DNA of 9,233 nucleotides from Spirochaetaceae bacterium (GCA_031269165.1 JAISZQ010000138.1:1-9233), one strand, 5' to 3'; counted from the stretch's first letter, positions 1 to 6,275 are shown. Notes: a model not told the origin generated them from the letters alone. Made by a program: numbers and translations.

Positions 1-100
1 AGCACCCAGCACCCAGCACCCAGCACCCAGCACCCAGCACCCAGCACCCAGCACCCAGCACCCAGCACCCAGCACCCAGCACCCAGCACCCAGCACCCAG
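1..100. repeat. AGCACCC heptanucleotide tandem array
   Basis: Fourteen full copies of the 7-base unit AGCACCC plus two further bases, all identical as far as can be read. The left end lies outside the window, so the true copy number is unknown. The unit length is not a multiple of three, so any reading frame through it cycles through a seven-residue S-T-Q-H-P-A-P pattern without stops. It ends 212 bp before the first lipoprotein start. Perfect arrays of this kind are prone to slipped-strand length change. A link to expression of the downstream gene is only possible, because no promoter overlaps the array. Confidence 0.95.
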
Positions 101-245
101 TAATTATGGAGCCTCTTTCCTCTTTGTCAAGTATCCTTTAGGGGTGTTTCTTACCAAACAGCCGTTATTCCTCTCAAAATTCAACTTCCTTTTGAAGACA
201 TCGGCTTATTTTTTTGCCAATAACAAGCGGCTAACGCTTTTTATG

Positions 246-289
246 GAACAAGGGATCCCTCTTGTTAATACTTGTGCCCACAAAGTGGG
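246..289 (+). promoter_or_regulatory. 5' leader hairpins before first lipoprotein gene
   Basis: Two short inverted repeats lie just before the ribosome binding site. The first pairs AACAAG (247-252) with CTTGTT (261-266) around GGATCCCT. The second pairs CCCAC (277-281) with GTGGG (285-289) over an AAA loop. A weak promoter-like TTGCCA sits at 214-219, but no convincing -10 box follows at normal spacing. The hairpins may stabilise or regulate the leader; this is inference. Confidence 0.35.
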
Positions 290-312
290 TAGTCATTGAG
301 AGGAGTCAACAA

Positions 313-1458
313 ATGACAAACAAAAAACTTTTGGCGGGAATGTCGGCAATGGTGCTGGCATTCGTATTCGGTCTGGTTCTGGCGGGGTGCGCGAGTGCGC
401 CCACGAATCCAGGAGGCGGTGGGGGTTCTGCGAACGGAACGGTTCAGGCGGCGGCCGTCAACGCGGCGGCGGCAGAACAACTGGCAGCGGACATCAACGC
501 GATCAAACCGGGGAGCGCGGAGGTGAGCGGCTCCACGGTAACGATTGTTGGCGGCTTTGTGGAGATCCGAAACGGACTCACGGTACCCGAAAGCGTCACC
601 CTTGAAGTGACGGCGGGTGGCTCGGCGCTCGGACTGCGGGATTCGCTCTTGACCGTGAACGGTACGGTGAACGCAGGCTCGACCCATATCCGCCTGGAGG
701 ACAACGCAAGTTGGGCGACCATCAACGGGAGCGGGACGATCAACCTCACGAGCAAGGGACGCCTCCTCTCCGTTGACGGCAACGAAAATGTGGTTGCGAG
801 GAAACTCACGGTTGACGGGGTTACGCTGGTTGGATTGCCGGACAACGACCAGCCGGTTGTCGAAATAGGAAACGGCGGCGCGTTTATCCTGAAAAGCGGC
901 GCGATTACGGGCAACACCGTCAACAGCGAAGGGGCTGGTGGCGGTGGTGTCGGCGTGTGGGAGGGCGGATTGTTTACCATGCAGGGCGGCGCGATTTCGG
1001 GTAACAGTGCCAACGGCAGCCGGGCGAGCGAAGGCGGCGGCGTGACGGTGAACAAGGGAACGTTCACCATGGAAGGCGGTGAGATTTCGGGAAATACCTC
1101 AAAAGGCGGCCAATTTGCCCTCGGCGGCGGTGTGTTTGTTGGTTCCGAGTCTGTATTCACGATGAAAGGCGGCACGATTTCGGGCAACAGCGCCATCAGT
1201 AACGAAAAGACTATAGGCGGCGGTGTGAGCGTCAACGACGGAGGCGCAACATTCATCATGGAAGGCGGCACGATTTACGGTTCTTCCGCGGAAGGCGGCA
1301 ATGCCAACACCGTGTCTAAAAATGGTGCGGTGTTCGAGGTATGGGGCACGGCGAAGTGGGGCACGGGCGGCACCTACACCAAAGGCGGCGCGTCCCAGTC
1401 AGGCGGCAGCGACATCGGCACCACGTCCGACACACTGATTGCGGTTCCCGCGAAGTAA
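313..1458 (+). CDS. Beta-helix repeat surface lipoprotein A
   Basis: Predicted 381-aa exported lipoprotein. The start is ATG 313 rather than an upstream in-frame start at 262, because AGGAG (301-305) lies 7 nt before it and the protein then begins directly with a signal peptide. That peptide has K4-K5, a hydrophobic core at 8-24 and the lipobox L-A-G-C with Cys26 as the acylation site. A Gly/Asn/Ala-rich linker follows. Residues about 191-325 hold five units of the form F-[TI]-[ML]-x-G-G-x-I-[ST]-G-N, each followed by G-G-G-V; this is the pattern of right-handed beta-helix (pectin-lyase-like) proteins. Residues 348-381 form a tail shared with lipoprotein B. No catalytic residues are evident, so an adhesin, carbohydrate-binding or surface-coat role is inference. 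A strong terminator follows, so the gene probably has its own transcript. Confidence 0.88.
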   Translation: MTNKKLLAGMSAMVLAFVFGLVLAGCASAPTNPGGGGGSANGTVQAAAVNAAAAEQLAADINAIKPGSAEVSGSTVTIVGGFVEIRNGLTVPESVTLEVTAGGSALGLRDSLLTVNGTVNAGSTHIRLEDNASWATINGSGTINLTSKGRLLSVDGNENVVARKLTVDGVTLVGLPDNDQPVVEIGNGGAFILKSGAITGNTVNSEGAGGGGVGVWEGGLFTMQGGAISGNSANGSRASEGGGVTVNKGTFTMEGGEISGNTSKGGQFALGGGVFVGSESVFTMKGGTISGNSAISNEKTIGGGVSVNDGGATFIMEGGTIYGSSAEGGNANTVSKNGAVFEVWGTAKWGTGGTYTKGGASQSGGSDIGTTSDTLIAVPAK

Positions 1459-1548
1459 AGGAACAGCATAGGCGGCGGACGGGCGGGGACAGACCCCTCC
1501 GGGAACGTTGCGCGTCGGGGCGTGTAGCGGGGAGGCCGCGTGTGCCGG

Positions 1549-1584
1549 GGGCCGTCCGGCGGGGAAGTCGGGCGGCCCTTTTTT
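1549..1584 (+). terminator. Intrinsic terminator after lipoprotein A
   Basis: A 12-bp GC-rich stem (1549-1560 paired with 1567-1578, two G-U wobbles, loop GGGGAA) is followed at once by six T residues (1579-1584). This is a textbook Rho-independent terminator. It lies 90 bp past the first lipoprotein stop and 51 bp before the second start, separating the two genes transcriptionally. Confidence 0.9.
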
Positions 1585-1635
1585 ATGCGCGGGCGGGCGT
1601 TAAACGCGAATATTTTACCTTATTAGGAGGGTACT

Positions 1636-3267
1636 ATGACAAAGAAAAGAATTTTGTGGGGAATGCCGGCAATGGTATTCGTATGCGGTCTGGTTCTGGC
1701 AGGGTGCGCGAGTGCGCCCACAAATTCAGGGGGCGGCGGCAACAACGCGGACCCGGCGGCGGCGAAACTGGCGAAGGACCTCAAGGCAATCGGGCCGAAG
1801 GGCGGCACGGTAACGCTCTCAGACCGGGTGAGGCTCAACACGGCCCTCACCGTGCCGGAGGGGGTTATCCTTGACCTGACGGCGGAGGGCGCGGCCCTTG
1901 AACTCCAGGACGGCGCGGTCTTGACCGTGAACGGCACGGTGCGGGCAACGGGGCACGGCGACCACGGCAAGGGCTGGGTTGACGGAAGCCTCCGCGTGGG
2001 GGACGGCGTAGCGGTCATCAACGGGAGCGGGACGATCAACCTCACGAGCAAGGGACGCCTCCTCAACATCGGGAGCGACAAGGACAAGAAGCGTCAACTC
2101 ACCCTTGACGGCGTAACGCTGGCCGGGTTGCCGGACAACGATCATCCCCTCGTCGGGATAGGCGAGAACGGCGTGTTTATCCTGAAAAGCGGCAAAATTA
2201 CGGGCAACACCCGCTCAAGCGATGAATGGGCTGGCGGCGGCGGCGTTGCGGTGTACAAGGGAACATTCACGATGGAAGGCGGCACGATTTCCGGCAACAG
2301 CGCACAGGGCAAAGACGGAAGCGGCGGTGGCGGCGTGCGAATCGGTGAAGAGGCCGTATTCACGATGATCGGCGGCGAGATTACGGGCAACAGCGCATCA
2401 GGCGACAAACACAGCTCAGGCGGCGGCGTTGATGTGTGGCGGGGAACATTCACGATGGAAGGCGGCACGATTTCCGGCAACAGCGCACAGGGCAAAGACG
2501 GAAGCGGCGGCGGTGGCGGGGTGCAAATCGGCGAAGAGTCCGTATTCACCATGTCCGGCGGCATAATTTCGGGCAATGGTGCGGTAAGCAAAGCAGATTA
2601 CGCAAGCGGCGGCGGCGTACGTGTCTACGAAGGTTCAACCTTCACTATGTCAGGCGGTGAGATTTCGGGTAACAGCGTCAACGGCGGTACTGGGGCCCGT
2701 GGAGGCGGCGTAGCTGTGGAAAAGGGAACCTTCACCATGTCCGGCGGCACGATTACGGGCAACAATTGCATAGGCGACCGCGATGTCGCGAATGGCGGCG
2801 GCGTAGATATTTCCCGAAACAACAAGTCCGTATTCACCATGACCGGCGGCAGGATTTCGGGCAACACCCTTACCGGCGGCAGACTCTGCCAGGGTGCTGG
2901 AGTGAGCCTCGGCCTCGGTCCCACGAGGGAGATCCCCACCTTCATCATGCAAGGCGGCACGATTTCTGGTAACACTGCCACAGGCGGCCGCAGCGGGAAC
3001 AATGGCGGCGGCGTGATGATAAACGCAGGTATGTTCATCCTGGAAGGCGGCACGATTTACGGGAGCGCCAACAGGCTTCCCGCCGGGACAGACGCGAGCC
3101 TTGCCAACAGCGCGAATGCCAACGCATCGTTGCACGCGGGTAATCCGGATGACGCCACGACGAAATGGGGCTCAGGCGGCACCTACACCAAAGGCGGCGT
3201 GTCCCAGTCAGGCGGCAGCAACATCGGCAGCACGAACGACACGCTGATTGCGATACCCGCGAAGTAA
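1636..3267 (+). CDS. Beta-helix repeat surface lipoprotein B
   Basis: Predicted 543-aa exported lipoprotein, paralogous to the gene upstream. ATG 1636 is preceded by a perfect AGGAGG (1625-1630) at 5 nt. The signal peptide has K3-K4-R5, a hydrophobic stretch and lipobox L-A-G-C with Cys24. Residues about 181-480 carry ten units of the form F-[TI]-[ML]-x-G-G-x-I-[ST]-G-N with G-G-G-V turns, twice the number in protein A, predicting a longer right-handed beta-helix. Residues 510-543 match the 34-residue tail of protein A, starting K-W-G-S-G-G-T-Y and ending I-A-I-P-A-K. One repeat block is duplicated almost exactly at DNA level. The family is common in termite-gut treponemes as far as I recall, without assigned function. 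No clear terminator follows, though a small CGCGC/GCGCG hairpin begins at 3290. Confidence 0.9.
   Translation: MTKKRILWGMPAMVFVCGLVLAGCASAPTNSGGGGNNADPAAAKLAKDLKAIGPKGGTVTLSDRVRLNTALTVPEGVILDLTAEGAALELQDGAVLTVNGTVRATGHGDHGKGWVDGSLRVGDGVAVINGSGTINLTSKGRLLNIGSDKDKKRQLTLDGVTLAGLPDNDHPLVGIGENGVFILKSGKITGNTRSSDEWAGGGGVAVYKGTFTMEGGTISGNSAQGKDGSGGGGVRIGEEAVFTMIGGEITGNSASGDKHSSGGGVDVWRGTFTMEGGTISGNSAQGKDGSGGGGGVQIGEESVFTMSGGIISGNGAVSKADYASGGGVRVYEGSTFTMSGGEISGNSVNGGTGARGGGVAVEKGTFTMSGGTITGNNCIGDRDVANGGGVDISRNNKSVFTMTGGRISGNTLTGGRLCQGAGVSLGLGPTREIPTFIMQGGTISGNTATGGRSGNNGGGVMINAGMFILEGGTIYGSANRLPAGTDASLANSANANASLHAGNPDDATTKWGSGGTYTKGGVSQSGGSNIGSTNDTLIAIPAK
2259..2510 (+). repeat. 69-bp perfect direct repeat inside lipoprotein B
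   Basis: Bases 2259-2327 are identical to 2442-2510, an offset of 183 bp or exactly 61 codons. The copy encodes one beta-helix unit plus the following G-K-D-G-S-G-G-G segment. Similarity continues past the perfect block, with one extra Gly codon in the second copy. This points to recent in-frame duplication of two helix units. Confidence 0.93.
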
Positions 3268-3289
3268 CGGTAAAAGATACGGGGGGTTA

Positions 3290-3402
3290 CGCGCTTCGCG
3301 CGAATGGATAATTGAAAATGGAGAATGCGCAGGGTATGGAGACCGCCCGCGCCCTTCCGATCATTTTCCATTATCCAGGTATCATTTTCAATTCGCGCGA
3401 AG
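3290..3402. repeat. Palindromic intergenic element (TTCGCGCGAA ends)
   Basis: An imperfect inverted repeat of about 110 bp. CTTCGCGCGAA (3294-3304) pairs with TTCGCGCGAAG (3392-3402), and inside them TTGAAAATG (3312-3320) pairs with CATTTTCAA (3383-3391). A 23-bp part (3290-3312) recurs in reverse orientation at 4692-4714 with one mismatch, so this is a dispersed repeat family rather than a one-off hairpin. It could serve as a transcript end signal for lipoprotein B, but no T run is present. Confidence 0.7.
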
Positions 3403-3405
3403 TGG

Positions 3406-3566
3406 CGGAGGGGGATGTCCACCCCGACCGGGGGAGCGTGCCCACCCCGGCTAGATGGGAACAACCAATCCAGGCAGATGGGAACGACCAATCTAGGTAG
3501 AGGGAGGTGTCCATTCTACCTAGAGGGAGGTGTTCACCCTAGGTAGGGTAGGGTGCCCACTCTGGT
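3406..3566. repeat. Seven 23-bp degenerate tandem repeat units
   Basis: Seven head-to-tail units of exactly 23 bp can be aligned: 3406-3428, 3429-3451, 3452-3474, 3475-3497, 3498-3520, 3521-3543 and 3544-3566. The units are diverged but share a GGGGA or GGGAR core and a CCAC/CCAA/CCAT core, and most end in GG or CC. Several are quasi-palindromic. There is no spacer between units, so this is not a CRISPR array. The block lies between the palindromic element and the AT-rich DUF6338 gene. Confidence 0.8.
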
Positions 3567-3673
3567 CGGACGCTATCCCCTTCAACGGAGCTCCGTCCCC
3601 GGCTTAATCACGGATTTAAAGGTATAGACAATTATGTTAAGAAACGGTAGACTCTATCTAAAGAGGGCTCGTT
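3567..3673. other. Leader region of the DUF6338 gene
   Basis: Holds a perfect 12-bp palindrome ACGGAGCTCCGT (3585-3596), then an AT-rich stretch (3604-3662) that probably contains the promoter. I could not place a -35/-10 pair with proper spacing. AGAGGG (3662-3667) can act as a ribosome binding site for the TTG start at 3674. Confidence 0.4.
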
Positions 3674-4261
3674 TTGGAATTTTTGACTGAAAACTCGGCA
3701 CCGTTGCTCATGGTTTTGGTTGCGCCAGGATTTATTTCCCTAAAAGTATGGGGATTAATACACCCGTCGCAAAAAACACAGATTTCCGAATCGTTAATTG
3801 AAGCAATTATATTTAGCAGTTTTAACTACACTGCCACAATAGGGTTGTTTTTTCTGGTAAAAGATACTCGCCTTGTTTGGATTTATTTCGTTGTGGTTAT
3901 GATTATATGTCCCGTACTATGGCCAATATTCTTGAAAATCATACTTAACTGCACGTTCTTGAAAAAGAGGACAATTAGTCTGATACCAAAATCATGGGAC
4001 TATTATTTTGGCAAAAGAGGCTGTTGTTTTATGTTAATTCATCTCAACAAAGGAAGGATTATAGGCGGTCTGTATGGGATTGATTCTTTTGCGTCATCTT
4101 ATCCTGAAAAAGAAGACATCTATTTACAAGAAGTTTGGAAAGTTGATGAAGAAGGACGCTTTATAGAAAAAATACCCGGTTCAAAAGGATTACTGGTAAA
4201 TGGTGAGGCAATAGAATACATCGAACTTTTTGATGCAAATGAAGGAGAAAGCAATGAATGA
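3674..4261 (+). CDS. DUF6338-like membrane protein
   Basis: Predicted 195-aa inner-membrane protein of unknown function. The chosen start is TTG 3674, 6 nt after AGAGGG; the next in-frame ATG lacks a ribosome binding site and would cut into the conserved N-terminus. Three hydrophobic segments (about 9-26, 41-62, 67-88) are followed by a soluble C-terminal domain. Features I recall from DUF6338 are visible: A-P-G-F-I near 17-21, S-L-I-E-A near 40-44, W-D-Y-Y-F at 108-112, a small beta-barrel-like run with K-G-R-I-I-G-G at 126-132, and S-F-A-S-S-Y-P at 138-144. The stop overlaps the next start by 8 bp, so the two are translationally coupled. The gene is visibly AT-rich (19 of 60 bases G/C in two sampled lines), unlike the GC-rich neighbours, which suggests transfer. 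The family name is from memory of the motifs. Confidence 0.8.
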   Translation: MEFLTENSAPLLMVLVAPGFISLKVWGLIHPSQKTQISESLIEAIIFSSFNYTATIGLFFLVKDTRLVWIYFVVVMIICPVLWPIFLKIILNCTFLKKRTISLIPKSWDYYFGKRGCCFMLIHLNKGRIIGGLYGIDSFASSYPEKEDIYLQEVWKVDEEGRFIEKIPGSKGLLVNGEAIEYIELFDANEGESNE

Positions 4262-4433
4262 AAACACATTGGTCATTAAAGGGTACCAGCCCTCCGCTAA
4301 AGTCCAAGACGGCTATCAGCCGACAACAGGCGTTCAAAAAGGCAATGAGCAAACGAAGTCAACCCCTGTTACGATGGCGAAAGTTATACCGCCAAAAGGC
4401 GGTTCCGGCGAAACGACATTGAAGAAAAAATAG
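4254..4433 (+). CDS. Small GYQP-repeat protein coupled to DUF6338
   Basis: Predicted 59-aa protein. ATG 4254 overlaps the end of the preceding gene by 8 bp and has GAAGGAG immediately upstream, which fits a coupled second cistron. There is no signal peptide, membrane segment or cysteine. The sequence is low in hydrophobics and probably disordered: K-G-Y-Q-P-S at 9-14, D-G-Y-Q-P-T at 19-24, and a late P-P-K-G-G-S-G-E at 46-53, ending in three lysines. I recall comparable short proteins with repeated G-Y-Q-P near DUF6338 genes in other bacteria, but cannot verify it here. The Y-Q-P motifs may be short linear docking sites for the partner protein; that is inference. The DNA for P-P-K-G-G forms a 6-bp hairpin without a T run, so it is not a terminator. 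Confidence 0.75.
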   Translation: MNENTLVIKGYQPSAKVQDGYQPTTGVQKGNEQTKSTPVTMAKVIPPKGGSGETTLKKK

Positions 4434-4537
4434 CGGATAGCGCGGATAAAGAAGGGTGGAGAGTGAAAAATCCGTATTCATCCTTTTTATCTGGAAACCA
4501 ATCCCGATACGGTCGCCCGGCTTGGTCGTCCCCGTAT

Positions 4538-4668
4538 GGGGAACGGGCGTCGGGATTGTCATTGCGAAGTGAGCGGCAACACAGTTGCCGTTGGTGAAGC
4601 AATCCAGACGGGCATAACGCCCTGGATTGCTTCGCTACGCTCTAATGAGCGACCCGCTCGCAATGACA
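4538..4668. repeat. Palindromic interspersed repeat, copy A
   Basis: Bases 4538-4592 are identical to 4744-4798 (55 bp, offset 206). The palindromic body has 11-bp ends, TGTCATTGCGA (4557-4567) and TCGCAATGACA (4658-4668). Inside, CGGCAAC/GTTGCCG (4574-4580, 4584-4590) forms a side hairpin and GAAGCAATCCAG (4596-4607) pairs with CTGGATTGCTTC (4622-4633). It resembles TCATTGCGA...GCAATCCAG repeats seen in many bacterial genomes (recalled, not checked). Confidence 0.85.
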
Positions 4669-4691
4669 TCATTTACCATTATCCATTTCTC

Positions 4692-4714
4692 ATTATCCAT
4701 TCGCGCAAAGCGCG
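4692..4714. repeat. Reverse copy of the 3290 palindrome arm
   Basis: These 23 bases are the reverse complement of 3290-3312 with one mismatch. The adjoining 4675-4691 carries the related ATTATCC/ATTTCTC pattern. The copy lies between the two palindromic GTCATTGCGA elements. Confidence 0.75.
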
Positions 4715-4743
4715 TGCAGGGGCTTTCCTTGGGCGCGTCGTGA

Positions 4744-4864
4744 GGGGAACGGGCGTCGGGATTGTCATTGCGAAGTGAGCGGCAACACAGTTGCCGTTAG
4801 CGGCGAAGCAATCCAGATGGGGGAGGGCTTTCAGCCTGGATTGCTTCGCTTTGCTCGCAATGAC
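4744..4864. repeat. Palindromic interspersed repeat, copy B
   Basis: Second copy of the element at 4538-4668, in the same orientation. The ends are GTCATTGCGA (4764-4773) and TCGCAATGAC (4855-4864). The inner stem CGAAGCAATCCAG (4804-4816) with CTGGATTGCTTCG (4836-4848) is 13 bp and perfect. Loop sequence and right-hand spacing differ from copy A, while the left 55 bp are identical. Confidence 0.85.
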
Positions 4865-4917
4865 GGGAGGGGCGTGCCCCTACAGCCCTCCGCGTCCTGC
4901 TTCGGGCTTCCGGGCCG

Positions 4918-4991
4918 GGGCGTACTCCGTAATGCGTCCATCCGTGGACGCTTGGGGTACGCCCACAAAACCATGCACCGCATGGTTTTGT
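4918..4991. repeat. Two adjacent perfect hairpins
   Basis: The first hairpin has outer arms GGGCGTAC (4918-4925) and GTACGCCC (4957-4964) and an inner stem GCGTCCA/TGGACGC (4934-4940, 4945-4951) with loop TCCG. The second follows with no gap: ACAAAACCATGC (4965-4976) pairs perfectly over 12 bp with GCATGGTTTTGT (4980-4991), loop ACC. No T run follows, so this looks like repeat DNA or an RNA processing signal rather than a terminator. Confidence 0.8.
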
Positions 4992-5270
4992 CCCCGAAGG
5001 GGGCACCGTTGCGCTTTCATGCCGGAATCCGCCCAACTTCGCCTCCACGGCAGGTGGCCGAAGGGGGGCCGGGGGGCGTTGCGGGGGGACTCCCCCGCAG
5101 AGGGGGTAGCGTAAGACGCGCAAACCCTTTTGGAACCTGTAGGGGTTTGCGTGGCTGGAGCGAGGGGGAGACTTCCCCCACCTTATTCTTGGGTTCGCTC
5201 TGTCCCCGAAGGGGGCACCGTTGCGCTTTCATGCTGGAATCCGCCCAACTTCGCCTCCACGGCAGGTGGC
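4989..5270. repeat. 70-bp direct repeat pair
   Basis: Bases 4989-5058 recur at 5201-5270 with a single difference (C at 5023, T at 5235). The unit begins TGTCCCCGAAGGGGGCACCG and contains a small CCCC-GAA-GGGG hairpin. The second copy ends in a duplicated 10-mer GGCAGGTGGC (5261-5270 and 5271-5280), which directly adjoins the stop codon of epmA. Confidence 0.9.
5092..5179 (+). repeat. Modular repeat, left copy
   Basis: The modules in order are a 27-bp block (5092-5118), a 33-bp hairpin (CGCAAACCC 5119-5127 with GGGTTTGCG 5143-5151), GGCTGGAGCGAGGGG, and a short palindrome GGGGGA-GACT-TCCCCC (5164-5179). The same blocks occur in the opposite orientation at 6519-6595, on the other side of epmA, but there without the first hairpin. 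Confidence 0.8.
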
Positions 5271-5282
5271 GGCAGGTGGCGG

Positions 5283-6275
5283 CTAACCGATGGCCTTCCG
5301 CCCGGCAAGTACCATCAATAGCCGGTCAAGCCCCATCGCGACCCCGGAACATGCGGGAAACCCCCGTCCGTTTTCGGGGGCAAACAGCGTCCAGTAGTCG
5401 TGGTCAACGGCGTGGCGGACGATGGCGCGGCGTTCCTTTTCTCGTGCCTCCTCCTCGAAGAACTGCCGCACGGCGGCCCCGTCCGTCTCTTCCGAATAAC
5501 AGTTGGCAAGCTCAACCCCCCGCATATACAACTCCCACCGTTGCCGCGTCCGCCCGTCCGGGTTGAGCCGCGCCAGAGTCGGCACAAACGCCGGGTAATC
5601 CGTCAACACCAACGGCCTCTCCGTGCCCAGTTTCGGCTCCACCTCCTGCACAAAGATCACATCGTATAAGACCGGCGTCCCCGTACCCTCCGGCACTGGT
5701 ATTCCCTTCTTCCGCGCCTCGCCAAACAGCGTCCCCTTTTCCGCCGCCTCGTACAGATCAAAGCCCGCATAGGCGATAAACGCCTCGTTCACCGTCATGC
5801 GCGTAAAAGGCGGCCGCGCCTCGTCGGGAACCGGCAGACCGAGGCCCGGCAACAACCGCGTCAACGCCGCAAACAGACACTCGGTAATCCGCACGGAATC
5901 ACGATAATCCGCGCCCACCGTGTAGTATTCAAGCATCGTGAACTCGTAGTTATGCATACGCCCGACACTTTCGCCGTTCCGAAAACACTTGCAAATCTGG
6001 TAGATGCTTTTCTGATACGCGGCGATGATCTTTTTCATGTGAATCTCCGGGGACGGCACGAGATACAAGTCCCCGGCCTTCCCGCCTCGCCCGGAGCCGC
6101 CGTTCCCTCCGCCAACGGGAAGGAGTCGTTCCGTCTTGAACACTTCAAGGCAACTTTCGGGGATCAAGTCCGGCGACAAAAGCGGCGTATCAACCTCAAT
6201 GAACCCCGCCTCGTCAAAAAACGCGCGTATCGCGGAAAAAATCTTCGAGCGGAAGGAATGCTGTTCAATGTCCAT
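5283..6275 (-). CDS. epmA: EpmA-type EF-P lysine ligase
   Basis: Predicted 330-aa cytoplasmic class II aminoacyl-tRNA-synthetase paralogue (PoxA/GenX/YjeA). Family members attach (R)-beta-lysine to a conserved lysine of elongation factor P. It has only the catalytic core: no N-terminal anticodon-binding OB domain, and a length near the E. coli protein. Visible landmarks are motif 1 near 18-34 (G-F-I-E-V-D-T-P), S-P-E-I-H-M-K at 75-81, motif 2 at 97-118 (F-R-N-G-E-S then E-F-T-M-L-E-Y-Y), E-L-A-N-C-Y at 255-260 and motif 3 at 310-325 (G-V-A-M-G-L-D-R-L). ATG 6275 is preferred; a TTG at 6329 would add 18 residues unlike the family. No good ribosome binding site precedes either. Residues 54-68 form an unusual Gly-rich linker. 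The C-terminus stops soon after motif 3, at a repeat boundary. No epmB or efp is nearby. Confidence 0.88.
   Translation of the reverse strand: MDIEQHSFRSKIFSAIRAFFDEAGFIEVDTPLLSPDLIPESCLEVFKTERLLPVGGGNGGSGRGGKAGDLYLVPSPEIHMKKIIAAYQKSIYQICKCFRNGESVGRMHNYEFTMLEYYTVGADYRDSVRITECLFAALTRLLPGLGLPVPDEARPPFTRMTVNEAFIAYAGFDLYEAAEKGTLFGEARKKGIPVPEGTGTPVLYDVIFVQEVEPKLGTERPLVLTDYPAFVPTLARLNPDGRTRQRWELYMRGVELANCYSEETDGAAVRQFFEEEAREKERRAIVRHAVDHDYWTLFAPENGRGFPACSGVAMGLDRLLMVLAGRKAIG

Larger units (their letters stand above)
4434..5282. other. Gene-free repeat island
   Basis: An 849-bp stretch without a credible gene. The open frames across it translate repeats and lack family features. It holds two copies of a palindromic GTCATTGCGA element, a reverse-oriented copy of the 3290 repeat, two strong adjacent hairpins, a 70-bp direct repeat and a modular repeat that recurs inverted beyond epmA. 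Bases 4434-4537 show nothing recognisable apart from the small hairpin CCCC-GTAT-GGGG at 4530-4541. Confidence 0.75.

Noticed and set aside
1..299. Plus-strand frame open from the left edge to a TGA at 297
   Set aside because: Its first part is the stop-free heptanucleotide array and the rest has no recognisable protein character; a gene cannot be supported without the upstream sequence.
444..1271. 275-codon minus-strand open frame opposite lipoprotein A
   Set aside because: Pro/Pro-rich antisense reflection of Gly-rich repeats; no start signal, and the plus-strand lipoprotein has a signal peptide and ribosome binding site.
2142..3053. Minus-strand open frames opposite lipoprotein B (2142-2591, 2625-3053)
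   Set aside because: Same shadow effect of the GGC-rich repeats; translations are low-complexity Pro-rich strings.
3406..3566. Possible CRISPR array
   Set aside because: The 23-bp units are contiguous and diverged, with no unique spacers and no cas genes in the window.
4775..5566. 263-codon plus-strand frame across the repeat island into epmA
   Set aside because: Translates palindromic repeats and then the antisense of epmA; no ribosome binding site or family motif.
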